A stretch of 64,000 nt of DNA from Rhizobium sp. CG5 (GCF_023701945.1 NZ_JABAEF010000011.1:149970-213969); one strand, 5' to 3'. Numbered from the stretch's first letter, positions 17,614 through 27,531 are shown. A program made the numbers and translations. The notes: generated from the letters alone by a model not told the origin.

Positions 17614-18240
17614 TTATTTCGCTTGCACCTGCCCGGCATAAATCTCGATTGTCTTCGACGCCGACCGAGCACTCTTGTTGGTCATGGCTTGCTGTCGCAA
17701 GACCGCCAAAGCGGCCTCGGTGAGGCGCGGATCGGCGTCCGTGCGGCCACTGCATTCTTCAATGACGAAGGTGAAATAGCCGCGGTCAAGGGCATCATAG
17801 GCGGAAGCGAGCACACAATCGTTGATATCAAACCCCAGCAGATGCAGCTCATCAACGCCTTGCGCCATGAGAAAGTCGCGGACCCGTTCATCGTCATTCA
17901 CCTTGAACACCGATCGCAGGGTTTTATGAAGTGTCATCTGCGGCTTGCCGGTTGCGGCAATGAATGTCTCAATGACCGGGTCGGACGGGCCGGCATCTTC
18001 CTTTGACAGGGTCCATCGGAGTTGCCGCTCGAACATGGAGCCGACTGGTGCATGAAAGGTTGCAATGAGATAGGCGTCATATTCGGCCCGGCGAACATAT
18101 TCCCGGATCCGGCCAAGCGTTTCGTGCGCAGCATGGGCTGTCAGGGTAGCAGGTTGAACGTCGATGACCAAAAGCGCGCGGCGGCTTCCGGCCAGCGGCA
18201 TCTCAACCATGATGCTGCCATCGTCGGCTTTCCCCATCAT
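17614..18240 (-). CDS. isochorismatase-like cysteine hydrolase
   Basis: A 208-residue protein of the isochorismatase-like fold. The catalytic triad is visible as Asp in LLVIDVQ (about residue 27), Lys in LHKTLRS (about 104) and Cys in GFDINDCVLASAYDAL (about 141). Family members hydrolyse amides, carbamates or isochorismate (nicotinamidase, N-carbamoylsarcosine amidase, ureidoacrylate hydrolase). The ATG overlaps the stop of the permease gene by ATGA, so the enzyme is the last cistron of an amino-acid ABC importer operon and probably acts on the imported compound or its product. Substrate not identifiable. Confidence 0.85.
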   Translation of the reverse strand: MMGKADDGSIMVEMPLAGSRRALLVIDVQPATLTAHAAHETLGRIREYVRRAEYDAYLIATFHAPVGSMFERQLRWTLSKEDAGPSDPVIETFIAATGKPQMTLHKTLRSVFKVNDDERVRDFLMAQGVDELHLLGFDINDCVLASAYDALDRGYFTFVIEECSGRTDADPRLTEAALAVLRQQAMTNKSARSASKTIEIYAGQVQAK

Positions 18241-18911
18241 GCAGCCTTCCGGCGGCCATACTTCGCCACATGTTCAAGATAACTCACCCCCAGCGAAAGC
18301 GGATAGGCCATGATGAAATACATCACGCCGGTGACCAGATAAAGCTGCATAGGCATGTAGTATTCGCTGGCGAGATCGTTGGCCCGCAGCATCAGTTCGG
18401 GTGCAGAGATCAGCGATGCGACGGACGTATCCTTCAGCATCGCGATGGCGGAATTGGTCATCGGTGGCAGGATGAGAGGCACCGACTGAGGCAGGATCAC
18501 GTAGCGCATGGTTTTGAACCGCGTCATGCCGATCGCTTGCGCTGCCTCGGCTTGGCCCCGATCAACGGAGGCGATGCCCGAGCGATAGATTTCGGCCATA
18601 TAGGCTGCGTAATGCAATCCGAGAGCCAGCACGGCGGCTTCGAAGCTGGGAATGACGAGGCCGAGCGAGGCAAGACCGAAATAGATGAGAAAGAGCTGCG
18701 TGAGCGTGGGCGTGCTGCGGATAAGCTCGATATAGATCCTGCAGCTGCCAGCGATAAGGCGAAGCCGGGACCGCATCCCCAGTGCAAGCAAAAGTCCAAT
18801 GACGGCACCAAGAATATAGGCCAGCCCCGCCATTTGCAATGTTTGCCCGGCAGCGACCAGCAATTGCGGCATCCACTCTGCGATCAGGTTCATCAAGCGT
18901 TCTGATATCAT
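18237..18911 (-). CDS. polar amino acid ABC transporter permease (second)
   Basis: A 224-residue HisM/GlnP-type permease with five or so transmembrane helices. The coupling-helix EAA loop is [21 protein letters not shown], and the N-terminal family block is IELIRSTPTLTQLFLIYFG. It overlaps the first permease gene upstream and the cysteine hydrolase gene downstream by 4 bases each (ATGA). With its partner it forms the heteromeric channel of the importer for the substrate captured by the Tat-exported binding protein at 20505-21452. Confidence 0.92.
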   Translation of the reverse strand: MISERLMNLIAEWMPQLLVAAGQTLQMAGLAYILGAVIGLLLALGMRSRLRLIAGSCRIYIELIRSTPTLTQLFLIYFGLASLGLVIPSFEAAVLALGLHYAAYMAEIYRSGIASVDRGQAEAAQAIGMTRFKTMRYVILPQSVPLILPPMTNSAIAMLKDTSVASLISAPELMLRANDLASEYYMPMQLYLVTGVMYFIMAYPLSLGVSYLEHVAKYGRRKAA

Positions 18912-19588
18912 CTTGTGTGCACCCCTCGCCCGAAGCGACGTTCAAGGACGCGCGACAGATATGAAAGCGGCAGGCTCAGCGCCAGGTAAACCAGTGCTAC
19001 GAGGCAATAGATCTGCGTGCTGAGGAACGTCCGATCGATCAGCATGTGCCCCTGAAAACTGAGCTCGGGAGCAGCCACTGCAGAGGCAAGCGACGTCTCC
19101 TTCAAAAGGCCGATCGAGAAATTGGCCAGCGAGGGCAGGATGAGCCTGATGGCCTGCGGCATGACAATCGAGGTGAGGATCATCACTCGTCGCATCCCGA
19201 TCGCCTGGGCCGCCTCGGTTTGCCCCCGATCGACGCCCTGAATCCCGGCACGGAACACTTCTGTCAGATAGGCCCCGCCATTCAGACCAAAGCCGATAAT
19301 CGCAGCCGGGATCGGATCAAACCTGATGCCGATGGACGCCAGTCCGAAATAGATGATAAACAGCTGGGTCAGAACAGGAACCGCGCGGAAAATCTCGACA
19401 TACACATAGATGATGACGGAGATAACGCGCGAGCCGGTCGTCTTGAGACAGGCCAGCAGAAAGCCAATCAGCAACGACACCACGAGCGCGCCAAACGTCA
19501 CGGTAACGGTCATCACCGCACCGGTGGCGAGTGCCTCCAGAAAATACGGCAGATTGTCATAGAAGCGGAGCCATGTGCCTTCTGTCAT
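18908..19588 (-). CDS. polar amino acid ABC transporter permease (first)
   Basis: A 226-residue HisQ/GlnP-type inner membrane permease. Markers are [20 protein letters not shown] and the EAA loop [21 protein letters not shown]. Both ends overlap neighbours by 4 bases (ATPase upstream, second permease downstream), so stoichiometric translation within one operon is expected. Confidence 0.92.
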   Translation of the reverse strand: MTEGTWLRFYDNLPYFLEALATGAVMTVTVTFGALVVSLLIGFLLACLKTTGSRVISVIIYVYVEIFRAVPVLTQLFIIYFGLASIGIRFDPIPAAIIGFGLNGGAYLTEVFRAGIQGVDRGQTEAAQAIGMRRVMILTSIVMPQAIRLILPSLANFSIGLLKETSLASAVAAPELSFQGHMLIDRTFLSTQIYCLVALVYLALSLPLSYLSRVLERRFGRGVHTR

Positions 19589-20418
19589 TGCAGCACTTGT
19601 TTGCGCAGTACAGCGCGCAGGAATGACTGGGTCCGGGCCTGGTCGGGGGAATGGAAGATATGCTGCGGGGGCCCCTGCTCGACAACCCGCCCTCCATCCA
19701 TGAAGACAACGCGGTCGGAAACTTCTTCGGCAAACTGCATCTCGTGTGTCACGATGATCATGGTCATGCCATCGCGAGCCAATTGCGCCATGACGTTGAG
19801 CACATCGCCGACAAGCTCCGGATCGAGTGCGGAGGTTGCTTCGTCGAAGAGCATGAGGCGCGGCTGCATGGCCAATGCCCGTGCGATGGCGACCCGCTGC
19901 TGCTGTCCGCCCGAGAGCATCTCGGGATAGGCATCACGCTTCTCGGCAAGGCCGACCTTATCGAGAAGTTCAAGCGCTAGTTCGCGCACCTCGGCTGCGG
20001 GTCGACGCCCGACCTTGACCGGACCGATCTGTATATTCTGCAGAATGGTGAGATGGGGAAACAGATTGAACCGCTGGAACACCATGCCGATCTTTGAACG
20101 CTGATGCGCGAGAACCCGATCAGGCAGCGCGATCCGGCGGCCGTTTATCGTCTTCTCGCCAATGACTTCTCCATCAATGGAAATATGGCCGCTGGTCGGC
20201 GTCTCGATGTAGTTGATGCAGCGCAGAAGGGTCGTCTTGCCGGATCCGCTCGGTCCGATGATCGAGATTTTCTCACCGGCATGGACTTCGATGTCGATAC
20301 CTTTGAGAACTTCAAGCGGGCCGTAACATTTATGCAGATCGGCAATCTTCACCAAGGGAAGTGGTGAATTGCCGGAGCGACCGTCGGCAACCGGGCCTGA
20401 AACCAATTCAGCGGGCAT
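19585..20418 (-). CDS. amino acid ABC transporter ATP-binding protein
   Basis: A 277-residue ATPase of the GlnQ/HisP class. Walker A is GPSGSGKTT, the Q loop is [14 protein letters not shown], the signature is [15 protein letters not shown], Walker B is [12 protein letters not shown] and the switch His lies in IIVTHEM. The first 20 residues are a short extension relative to typical GlnQ. GAGGAGG is 8 bases from the ATG. It is followed by the two permeases with 4-base overlaps and preceded by the binding-protein gene across 86 bases that contain a strong hairpin. Confidence 0.94.
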   Translation of the reverse strand: MPAELVSGPVADGRSGNSPLPLVKIADLHKCYGPLEVLKGIDIEVHAGEKISIIGPSGSGKTTLLRCINYIETPTSGHISIDGEVIGEKTINGRRIALPDRVLAHQRSKIGMVFQRFNLFPHLTILQNIQIGPVKVGRRPAAEVRELALELLDKVGLAEKRDAYPEMLSGGQQQRVAIARALAMQPRLMLFDEATSALDPELVGDVLNVMAQLARDGMTMIIVTHEMQFAEEVSDRVVFMDGGRVVEQGPPQHIFHSPDQARTQSFLRAVLRKQVLQ

Positions 20419-20466
20419 CCAGAGCCTCCTCTCGCACGGGGATCAAGGTTGAATTAGGGGGTTATC

Positions 20467-20497
20467 ACGGGCAGGGCCGGGATCGGTGCCTGCCCGT
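20467..20497 (-). promoter_or_regulatory. intercistronic hairpin after the binding-protein gene
   Basis: A perfect 9-bp stem ACGGGCAGG/CCTGCCCGT with a 13-base loop lies between the binding-protein stop and the ATPase start, without a T run. Such stems commonly stabilise the binding-protein message and reduce downstream expression, which would give the excess of binding protein usual for importers; the function here is inferred. Confidence 0.55.
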
Positions 20498-20504
20498 TTG
20501 GTAA

Positions 20505-21452
20505 TCAGGCGAAATAGGCCGAGAAATCCTTCGGCGTATGCGCCGCTGGACCGATATAGCTCCCCTTTTCGTCCCGGTCGACGCCGACACGAGGGTTCTT
20601 CTCCATCGGAATCATATATTCTCCGCTCGTCATGCCGTTGCGGGCGAGCAGTTCAGCGTTCTTCTTGGTCTTCCACAGCCATTTGATGCCTTCGTTGACA
20701 GCATCGAACAGATCCGTGTTTTCGCTGTTCATGCCCATGACGGCCTGACCGCGACCTGACAGGCTCGGATAGACTGTGTTGGGCTTGATCGAGAGCTGCT
20801 TCAGGTCGAGCCCTGGATTCTGCGCGATCATGTAATCGACGTTCATGGAATCCATCACGGCAAAATCCAGACGACCCGCCAGCACATCCCGGATGCAAGC
20901 ATCGACTGTATCGTAGAGTTTGACTTCCTTGACGCCGGGGATGCTCTTCAGATCGGGCACATAGCTGTATCCGGTACCGGTGCCGACCGTGAAGCCCTTG
21001 GCATCATTCAAGTCGAATGTACCATCAAAGGGCATCGACTTGCGCATGGTGATGAAATTACCGTTGTAATAGATAGGATCCGTCAACAGCATCGCCTCAA
21101 CACGCTTGGTGTTCCAACCCATATTACCGCACATGATGTCGGCGCGGCCGGTCTTGATCGATTCCACAGTTGCCGACCAAGCCATGATGTTCGGCTCGAC
21201 ACCGAGGCCGAGCTTTTCGGCAATAGCGACAACCATTTCGGCATCGCTGCCAGTGATCTTTCCATCCTTGAAGCCCGTCACAGGCATGGTTCCACTCATG
21301 GCGATGGTGATCACGCCTTCCTTAACTGTCTTAAGCTTGGGCTTTTCCAACGCGAATGCGCGGGTGCCGATCATCGAACCGGCAGCGAGGCCTGCGCCAT
21401 AGGTAAGTAAACGACGGCGGGACAAAGTGAATTGGGAAGGCGCATCGAACAT
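20505..21452 (-). CDS. amino acid ABC transporter substrate-binding protein, Tat signal
   Basis: A 315-residue family-3 solute-binding protein. The N-terminus SRRRLLTYGAGLAAGSMIG followed by TRAFA is a twin-arginine signal, so the protein is probably exported folded. The mature part has the family pattern KEGVITIAMSGTMPVTGFKDGKITGSD (first lobe, with GSDAEMVVAIAEKLG) and a GRADIMCGNMGW hinge region. The C-terminus is rich in charged residues. It is the first gene of the importer operon and is divergent from the XRE/cupin regulator. The ligand is not clear from the pocket residues; organic cations or amino acids fit the family. Confidence 0.9.
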   Translation of the reverse strand: MFDAPSQFTLSRRRLLTYGAGLAAGSMIGTRAFALEKPKLKTVKEGVITIAMSGTMPVTGFKDGKITGSDAEMVVAIAEKLGLGVEPNIMAWSATVESIKTGRADIMCGNMGWNTKRVEAMLLTDPIYYNGNFITMRKSMPFDGTFDLNDAKGFTVGTGTGYSYVPDLKSIPGVKEVKLYDTVDACIRDVLAGRLDFAVMDSMNVDYMIAQNPGLDLKQLSIKPNTVYPSLSGRGQAVMGMNSENTDLFDAVNEGIKWLWKTKKNAELLARNGMTSGEYMIPMEKNPRVGVDRDEKGSYIGPAAHTPKDFSAYFA

Positions 21453-21770
21453 GACTGAACTCCTGGTGCGAGGAACTAGTGATTGCTGCGAATTTTCATT
21501 TTACGTCATCATATTTCAATATAATGATTTTGATGTCAACGTTGAGTATCGCGCTATTTCACAGATGAAGCTGCTGAAAACCCTCACTTTTTAGATACTT
21601 ATGCTGCAAAATAAGGCGGTGATAAAAAAATATGCAGGGGGCCTAAATTTTTGTCGCATTCAAGGATTGCGCGATTGCGGCGCGTAAGCTAACGCTGAGG
21701 CCAACAATAAAATGAAATCTTGACGCCGGATTGAATATGATCCGGCTGCGTAGAAGAGCCGGATATACGC
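21453..21770. promoter_or_regulatory. AT-rich divergent promoter region between importer and XRE/cupin regulator
   Basis: The 318 bases between the divergent starts are markedly AT-rich. They hold an imperfect dyad ATCAT-N11-ATGAT at 21508-21528 within a longer TGATG/CATCA-rich stretch. This is a reasonable place for the regulator to act on both directions. No gene is visible. Confidence 0.4.
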
Positions 21771-22370
21771 ATGGGGTCCTCCGCTGCATGGTCTTTGTCA
21801 CCGGGCGACGCTCGCAAAATGGGCGAGCGCCTCCGCAAATTGCGTGGTGAGCGAGAACTGACAATCCTTGATCTCGCCACCAAGGCAGGCTTATCGGTCG
21901 GCATCATCAGCCAGATCGAACGAGGGCTCTCGAATCCCTCCATGAAGACGTTGCAGCGTTTGCGGATTGCGCTTGGAGTAAACCTTTGGGAACTCTTGAG
22001 CGCCAATGAGCCCACAACTGACAATGATCCCGTCTATGTACGGCGCAAATCCGATCGTCTGCGCGTGATCATGAACGAAAGCGGGTTGACCAAGGAACTG
22101 CTGTCTCCTCAGCCGGATGAGAACCTCCGCTTCATGATCGTGACGATGCCGCCGGGCAGCGAGACCCAGGACGTGCTGATCGGCCAGGGACAGAAGGGTG
22201 GCTTCGTGATGACCGGCGAGGTCACGCTGAAGGTCGGCGACACCGTGTCCGTCCTGAGCGAGGGTGACAGTTTTCAATTCAAGAGCGTCCTCCCGCACCA
22301 ACTCTACAATCGCTCGGACGGCGAAGTGACGCTCATGTGGATCATGAGCGTGCTCGATACGCATCTCTGA
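21771..22370 (+). CDS. XRE family regulator with C-terminal cupin domain (PuuR-like)
   Basis: A 199-residue regulator. The N-terminal helix-turn-helix at about residues 17-75 reads GERLRKLRGERELTILDLAT, then KAGLSVGIISQIERGLSNPS. A cupin barrel follows at about 120-195 (GQKGGFVMTGEVTLKVGDTV, SEGDSFQF, PHQLYNRSDGEV). This HTH-plus-cupin design is that of PuuR and other regulators that sense small amines or amino acids. It lies between the importer operon (divergent) and the DadA-type oxidoreductase (52 bases downstream, same strand), which are its likely targets. The ATG at 21771 or 21819 may be used. Confidence 0.88.
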   Translation: MGSSAAWSLSPGDARKMGERLRKLRGERELTILDLATKAGLSVGIISQIERGLSNPSMKTLQRLRIALGVNLWELLSANEPTTDNDPVYVRRKSDRLRVIMNESGLTKELLSPQPDENLRFMIVTMPPGSETQDVLIGQGQKGGFVMTGEVTLKVGDTVSVLSEGDSFQFKSVLPHQLYNRSDGEVTLMWIMSVLDTHL

Positions 22371-22422
22371 GAGCATATCAATGCAGATTTATCGAAAGAC
22401 AGCAGGACTGAAAGGATAACCC

Positions 22423-23751
22423 ATGTCTCCCCCCGTACAGAAGGTTGTCAGCGACGAACGTCTACCGGCTTCCGCAGATGTCGTGATCATCGGCGGCGGC
22501 ATCGCGGGCGCGTCAGCTGCATATGCATTGGCCCAGAAGGGCCATTCCGTGGCGCTGCTCGAAAAGGGCGTGATCTGCGGCGAACAGTCGAGCCGCAATT
22601 GGGGATGGTGCCGCCAGCAGAACCGTGACTTCAGAGAACTGGACCTCGCCCGGCACAGTCTGGAGATCTGGAACAGGCTGAGTGGCGAACTCGGTGTCGA
22701 TGTCAGCTTTCGCCAGGCCGGTCTGATCTATGTCACCAAATCTCAATCCGATATGGCACAATGGGGCGAATGGATTGAGAAGGCGCGTAACTATAACGTG
22801 CACAGCCGCCTGCTGACGGCGACCGAAGCCAAAAAGATGACGCCGGGCAGCGTCGGTGACTGGATCGGCGGCGTTCATTCCCCGAGCGATGGTCACGCCG
22901 AGCCGTCTACCGCAGGCCCCGCCATTGCAGAAGGCGCACGGAGACACGGCGCCACGCTGCATCAGAATTGTGCCGCACGTGGTCTTGAAACCAGCGGCGG
23001 GCGCGTCTCGGCGGTGGTCACCGAAAAGGGTGTCATTCGCGCCAATGCGGTCCTGCTGGCCGGCGGCGCATGGTCGTCGTTGTTTTGCCGTCACGAAGGT
23101 CTCGGTCTCCAGCAGGCTTGCGTGCGCTCTACGTCCTTCTTTACCGCTCCGACAGCGAACGTCACCGAAGGCGGGCTTTCCATGGACGACGTCACGATCC
23201 GACGTCGGCTGGACGGCGGCTACACGGTCGGCCTCAGCGGACGCGGAACCGTTGAAATTTCCCCGCAGGGTTTGCGCTACGCAAAGCCGTTCTGGCCGAT
23301 GTTCAAGGAGCGCCGCGCCAAGCTGAAGTTTGCGATCGGCCGTTCGTTCTTTGAGGGACCGGAGGCCTTCATGCGCTGGACGAACGACCGCCCTTCCCCC
23401 TTTGAGCGCATCCGTACATTGGATCCCTCCGCGGATCCCGCGCTCGTGGACAAGGGGGTGCAATTCCTCCGCAAGGCCTACCCTGAACTCGCCGACCTGA
23501 AAGTGATGCAAAGCTGGGGCGGCCTGATCGATTGCACACCGGATGCAATTCCGGTCATCTCGGCTGTCGAATCCATGCCCGGCCTCTATCTGTCGACCGG
23601 CTATTCCGGCCATGGCTTTGGCATTGGACCAGGCGCTGGCCGGCTCGCGGCCGATCTGATTGCCGGAGACACACCGATTGTCGACCCACATCCATTTCGA
23701 TACAGCCGCATGATAGACGGCACAAATCTCGGCGCGCCGGGAATGATGTGA
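22423..23751 (+). CDS. FAD-dependent oxidoreductase, DadA/DAO family (copy 1)
   Basis: A 442-residue flavoenzyme. The N-terminal Rossmann motif is ADVVIIGGGIAGASAAYALAQKGHSV, followed by the hallmark SSRNWGWCRQQNRDFREL. The C-terminal GYSGHGFGIGPGAGRLAADLI closes the FAD site. The family oxidises secondary or primary amines of amino acids to imines (D-amino acid dehydrogenase, sarcosine oxidase, opine oxidase). AAGGA precedes the ATG. It follows the XRE/cupin regulator and faces an importer operon, so it probably performs the first oxidation of the imported compound. A paralogue at 37270-38595 shares the SRNWGWCRQQNRD block. Confidence 0.9.
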   Translation: MSPPVQKVVSDERLPASADVVIIGGGIAGASAAYALAQKGHSVALLEKGVICGEQSSRNWGWCRQQNRDFRELDLARHSLEIWNRLSGELGVDVSFRQAGLIYVTKSQSDMAQWGEWIEKARNYNVHSRLLTATEAKKMTPGSVGDWIGGVHSPSDGHAEPSTAGPAIAEGARRHGATLHQNCAARGLETSGGRVSAVVTEKGVIRANAVLLAGGAWSSLFCRHEGLGLQQACVRSTSFFTAPTANVTEGGLSMDDVTIRRRLDGGYTVGLSGRGTVEISPQGLRYAKPFWPMFKERRAKLKFAIGRSFFEGPEAFMRWTNDRPSPFERIRTLDPSADPALVDKGVQFLRKAYPELADLKVMQSWGGLIDCTPDAIPVISAVESMPGLYLSTGYSGHGFGIGPGAGRLAADLIAGDTPIVDPHPFRYSRMIDGTNLGAPGMM

Positions 23752-23937
23752 GCCAATCGGTACGATTGGAGGCCGCGGAAAACGCCTTGACGCGTCCTCC
23801 TCCACCACATCCTTCATTGGCTTGTGAACCGATATCGGTTTTGGATCGCAAGGCGGCTTGAGCGTCCTGTCTGCGCATAGGCGACGGTCAGCGACAAAGG
23901 CTGCAGCGTAGCGAAACGTTCACCTGATCCGGACAGG

Positions 23938-24840
23938 TCACCCGATTGACTGCGAGGCAAGGGCGAAGAGCGCGGCGCTTTCCTCGCCTGCTTGGCCGTA
24001 GTCGACACCCTCGCCAAGCGTCATGGTCGTGACGGTATCAAAGACCGGCAGGCCACATTGCTGGATAAAGCTTGAGAAGGGACCGGATTCGATATGGGTG
24101 TCGATACGCAGGAAACGACCGATATGCGCGTCCACGTGCGGCCGCGCAACCGCAATCGCGTCGTCCACAGAGAAGGCAGCGATCGGACCCAGGACATGGC
24201 CTCGCCCGAAAGCGCGACTCATCGAATAGGCACGCAACTCCTCGCCCCGAAACAGTCCATAGCAAAGTGAATCCTCGAAAAGACGGATTAGGTGAAGGGG
24301 ACGAGGAACGGCAAAGCCTGGCGTATCGAATGCGATCACCGCATCAAGGTCGCCTGCATGGAGCGGCCTAAGCGCGTGACCGTCAGCCAGATCGTCCGTT
24401 CTTTCCGGTGTGTGCGCCCTTCCCTGGCACTGAAAGACGGTCCGCTGCGCCACAAAATCCAGCGAACGATACAGCCGGCGCGCTGCCCGCGTTGCATTCA
24501 GCCGGAACCTGGTGCCCGGGCACCCGGCCAAGACACGCTGCATCAGCCATTTCGCCGTTCCGTTCGTCTGCAGCCGCGGCGACGTGATCAGCATTCCAAG
24601 GGTCGCGAAACTCTCGCCGTGCGGGAACCACATGGCCGAACCCATGACTCGGCCGATCTCATCAAGAGCGACGACACCATGTCCGAGTTCCCTCAGACAT
24701 TGCCAGTCTTCTGCCCGATGCGGCCAGCCGACGGCCATGGACAAGGCATGCAACTGCCCAAGATCGACATCGACAATGTCGGCGATGCGCATCTGGAATG
24801 CATCGACATGCAACGTCTCCGGCATCTTCAAATCTATCAT
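23938..24840 (-). CDS. two-lobed GNAT family acetyltransferase (copy 1)
   Basis: A protein of 300 residues with a complete GNAT domain in the N-terminal half: VALDEIGRVMGSAMWFPHGE, then the acetyl-CoA loop region SPRLQTNGTAKWLMQRVL, then RLYRSLDFVAQ. A second, diverged GNAT-like lobe follows (LRPLHAGDLDAVIAFD, YSMSRAFGRGHVLGPIAAFS). The ATG at 24840 has GGAGAGG upstream. It is divergent from the deacylase operon across about 240 bases. Homologous along its whole length to the GNAT at 34070-34909, including the C-terminal ALA(S/N)Q(S/A)(I/L)G ending. Acetylation of a catabolic amine or self-protection are possible roles. Confidence 0.82.
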   Translation of the reverse strand: MIDLKMPETLHVDAFQMRIADIVDVDLGQLHALSMAVGWPHRAEDWQCLRELGHGVVALDEIGRVMGSAMWFPHGESFATLGMLITSPRLQTNGTAKWLMQRVLAGCPGTRFRLNATRAARRLYRSLDFVAQRTVFQCQGRAHTPERTDDLADGHALRPLHAGDLDAVIAFDTPGFAVPRPLHLIRLFEDSLCYGLFRGEELRAYSMSRAFGRGHVLGPIAAFSVDDAIAVARPHVDAHIGRFLRIDTHIESGPFSSFIQQCGLPVFDTVTTMTLGEGVDYGQAGEESAALFALASQSIG

Positions 24841-25076
24841 CCGCCTCTCCGCTGCCACATGATCCATCCATCGGTGGCACAACGACATCTGTTGAAAGCA
24901 TCCTAGCCGGCCATTGCAGAACATTCCGCTTCTACGGCTGCCTCCTACACAAGAAATTACCGTATGGCGGCTGCTTTCGGCAGCCATTGGTCTCGTTCAC
25001 CCCTAATCTTGCAAATCGGAACAGAATCAAGGTCCGAAGCAGGGACCAAAAGCCGCACAAGGGACAACGTAACGGA

Positions 25077-26201
25077 ATGAATGCCACCGACATCCTGACA
25101 GCGCTGGTGAGCTTCCCATCGGTCGTCGGCACGCCCAATTCTTCCATCGTAGAATGGATCAGCGCCTATCTCCAGGGCTTCGGCATTCCAGTGCATATTC
25201 TTCCCGGACCGGAAGGCGATAGGGCCAATCTCTTCGCCTCTATCGGCCCTTCGGATCAAGCCGGTTATATCCTGTCCGGTCATATGGATGTGGTCCCCGC
25301 GCAAGAGACCGGCTGGACCGGTCATCCCTTCACCCTGCGGCGCGAGGGAGAACGGCTTTATGGCCGCGGCAGCACTGATATGAAGGGGTTTCTTGCCGCT
25401 GTGCTGGCATCCGTCCCCGCACTTGCCGCCTCGCCCCTTGCCCGGCCCATCCATCTCGCCTTTTCCTATGATGAAGAAGCCGGCTGTCGCGGCGTGCCCC
25501 ATCTTCTTGCCCGGTTGCCGGAGCTTTGCGCAGCCCCTCTGGGCGCGGTGATCGGCGAGCCCAGCGGCATGCGGCCGATCCTCGCACATAAGGGGAAGGC
25601 CGCCGCCCGTATCACGCTTCGGGGCCGCTCCGGTCACTCCTCCCGGCCGGATCTAGGCCTCAATGCGGTGCATGCCATGGCGAGCGTGCTGCAGACAGCG
25701 GTATCGACCGCCGACGACATTGCCAACGGACCGTTCGACCGGACCTTCGAACCACCCTATTCCTCGTTGCAGGCCGGCCTGATCCAGGGCGGCCAGGCGC
25801 TGAACATCATTCCCGATTTCTGCACACTGGATGTCGAGGCACGCGCCATCTCCGGAGTGGATCCCGCGACCTTGCTGACGCCGGTCCGCTGCGCAGCCGA
25901 GGCATTGCGGGCATCCGGGATCGGCGTCGAATGGGAAGACCTGAGCGCCTATCCCGCCCTCTCCCTGGCGCGGCAGACGGCGCTTGCCGACCTCTTGGCG
26001 GAACTCACCGGCCAGGAGCCTCTGGCCGCCGTCAGCTACGGCACGGAAGCAGGCCTCTTTCAGGCAGCCGGCATCGACGCCATTATCTGCGGCCCGGGCG
26101 ATATCGGCCGCGCCCACAAACCCGACGAATACATCCTGGCGGGTGAGCTTTCGTCCTGCCAGTCGATGATCGAGGCGCTCGGCAAGCGCTGCTTTGCATG
26201 A
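25077..26201 (+). CDS. M20 family deacylase, ArgE/acetylornithine-deacetylase-like
   Basis: A 374-residue M20 metallopeptidase-type amidohydrolase. Zinc ligands are His in LSGHMDVVP, Asp in [10 protein letters not shown], Glu of DEEAGCRG and the late His of GRAHKPDEY; the dimerisation lid occupies about residues 175-285 ([18 protein letters not shown]). The ATG at 25077 begins the conserved N-terminus; the frame extends upstream without support. It overlaps or abuts the GhrA-like gene (ATGA at 26198). In this setting an N-acyl amino acid or similar amide is the likely substrate, releasing an amino acid for the downstream oxidising enzymes; arginine synthesis is unlikely given the neighbours. 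Confidence 0.88.
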   Translation: MNATDILTALVSFPSVVGTPNSSIVEWISAYLQGFGIPVHILPGPEGDRANLFASIGPSDQAGYILSGHMDVVPAQETGWTGHPFTLRREGERLYGRGSTDMKGFLAAVLASVPALAASPLARPIHLAFSYDEEAGCRGVPHLLARLPELCAAPLGAVIGEPSGMRPILAHKGKAAARITLRGRSGHSSRPDLGLNAVHAMASVLQTAVSTADDIANGPFDRTFEPPYSSLQAGLIQGGQALNIIPDFCTLDVEARAISGVDPATLLTPVRCAAEALRASGIGVEWEDLSAYPALSLARQTALADLLAELTGQEPLAAVSYGTEAGLFQAAGIDAIICGPGDIGRAHKPDEYILAGELSSCQSMIEALGKRCFA

Positions 26202-26233
26202 ATTTTCGACCGATAGCGAATGGATCCCCGCCC

Positions 26234-27157
26234 ATGACCTTCCTCTTTCACTCCGATGCCCGCCGCGGCGCCATCTTCCAGGAGGCGTTTGCACACGATC
26301 TGCCGGATCTACCTTTTTCCATGGACCCCGGCGCTGTCGATCCGGAATCGGTGCGTTACCTGATCACATGGACCGTTCCGCAAGACCTGCAACGCTACCG
26401 CAATCTCGAGGTGCTGTTTTCCATCGGCGCCGGCGTCGATCAGTTTCACATTGCCGACGTGCCCCCTCATGTGAAGGTCGTCCGCATGGTGGAAGAAGGC
26501 ATCGTGCGGATGATGCAGGAATATGTGACGCTTGCCGTGCTCTCGCTTCATCGCGACCTGCCTGCCTATTTGATACAGCAGCGAACCGAACTCTGGAAGC
26601 CTCTTGCCGCTGTGCAGGCACCCGAGCGCCGTGTCGGCGTGCTCGGACTTGGCATGCTCGGCCAGGCCGTGCTCGAGCGGCTGAAGCCCTTCGGTTTCCA
26701 GCTTGCCGGCTGGAGCCGCACGCAGCGCCAGATCGAAGGCGTGACATGCCAAGCCGGAGACGCAGGCCTGAAGAAGATGCTGTCGGCAACCGACATTCTG
26801 ATCTGCCTGTTGCCCCTGACCGACGAAACGCGCGGTTTCCTCGATGCGGATCTCTTCGCCCGCCTGCCTGAAGGGGCAGGCCTCGTTCATACCGGACGGG
26901 GACCACAACTCAACCACGAAGACCTCCTGGCAGCCCTCGATAGTGGTCGGCTCTCCGGTGCCGTGATCGATGTGACGGATCCCGAGCCGCTTCCGCCAGG
27001 CCATGCGTTCTGGAGCCACCCCCGCATCCTGCTGACCCCCCATGTGGCCAGTGTCACGCAACCGCAGACCGCCGCCCGCGCCGTCATCGACAACATCAAG
27101 CGCCTGCGCTCCGGTCTCGATCCGGTCGGCCTTGTCGATCGCCGTCGCGGATACTGA
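26234..27157 (+). CDS. D-2-hydroxyacid dehydrogenase, GhrA-like glyoxylate/hydroxypyruvate reductase
   Basis: A protein of about 307 residues. The NAD(P)-binding Rossmann motif is [17 protein letters not shown], the catalytic Arg lies in VHTGRGPQL, Glu in TDPEPLPP and His in LTPHVASVT. The N-terminal half matches the short GhrA type ([29 protein letters not shown]). The frame is open from an ATG at 26198 overlapping the deacylase stop; I prefer MTFLFHSD at 26234 because it matches the usual family start. It reduces glyoxylate, hydroxypyruvate or another 2-oxo acid. A frameshifted relative of this gene lies at 45943-46878 in the second module. Confidence 0.85.
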   Translation: MTFLFHSDARRGAIFQEAFAHDLPDLPFSMDPGAVDPESVRYLITWTVPQDLQRYRNLEVLFSIGAGVDQFHIADVPPHVKVVRMVEEGIVRMMQEYVTLAVLSLHRDLPAYLIQQRTELWKPLAAVQAPERRVGVLGLGMLGQAVLERLKPFGFQLAGWSRTQRQIEGVTCQAGDAGLKKMLSATDILICLLPLTDETRGFLDADLFARLPEGAGLVHTGRGPQLNHEDLLAALDSGRLSGAVIDVTDPEPLPPGHAFWSHPRILLTPHVASVTQPQTAARAVIDNIKRLRSGLDPVGLVDRRRGY

Positions 27158-27180
27158 AGTTTCAACCCGAAAGGAAAACC

Positions 27181-27531
27181 ATGTCGCTTCTGAAAACCAT
27201 TGAACCCAGCCCTTCCTTTGCCCCGCGCGAAGCCCTGCCGACGCCAGAACGGCTGATCTCCGGGACCCCAAGTTTCAAGACCTGGGCCCAGGACGCTGCC
27301 CGCGACGAGACGATCCATACCGGCGTGTGGGAGGCCACCCCGGGCCTTACCCACTCGATCAAAGGCGAGACATTCGAGTTCTGCCATATCCTTTCTGGCC
27401 TGGTGGAAATCACGCCGGAAGGCGGCGAGCCGGTGACCTACAAGGCCGGCGACAGCTTTGTCATGAAACCCGGTTTCGTTGGAACCTGGCGGACGATCGA
27501 AACGGTCCGCAAGATCTATGTGACGGCCTGA
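27181..27531 (+). CDS. small cupin domain protein (copy 1)
   Basis: A 116-residue single-domain cupin. The conserved pieces are IHTGVWEATPGLTHSIKGET, FEFCHILSGLVEITPEGGEP, AGDSFVMKPGFVGTWRTIET; the WEATPG / KGETFEFC / FVMKPGF(V/T)GTW pattern fits the DUF861/EutQ-like group. AAGGAAA precedes the ATG. The same protein type accompanies the FAD oxidoreductase in the second module (48251-48604), so the cupin is a conserved partner of this pathway, perhaps an isomerase or binding protein; activity unknown. Confidence 0.85.
   Translation: MSLLKTIEPSPSFAPREALPTPERLISGTPSFKTWAQDAARDETIHTGVWEATPGLTHSIKGETFEFCHILSGLVEITPEGGEPVTYKAGDSFVMKPGFVGTWRTIETVRKIYVTA

Noticed and set aside
22513..23817. 434-codon minus-strand frame
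   Set aside because: Antisense shadow of the DadA-type oxidoreductase; no recognisable domain.
25077..26201. Arginine biosynthesis argE
   Set aside because: M20 enzymes are promiscuous and the gene is in a catabolic operon without other arg genes, so I give only a family-level name.
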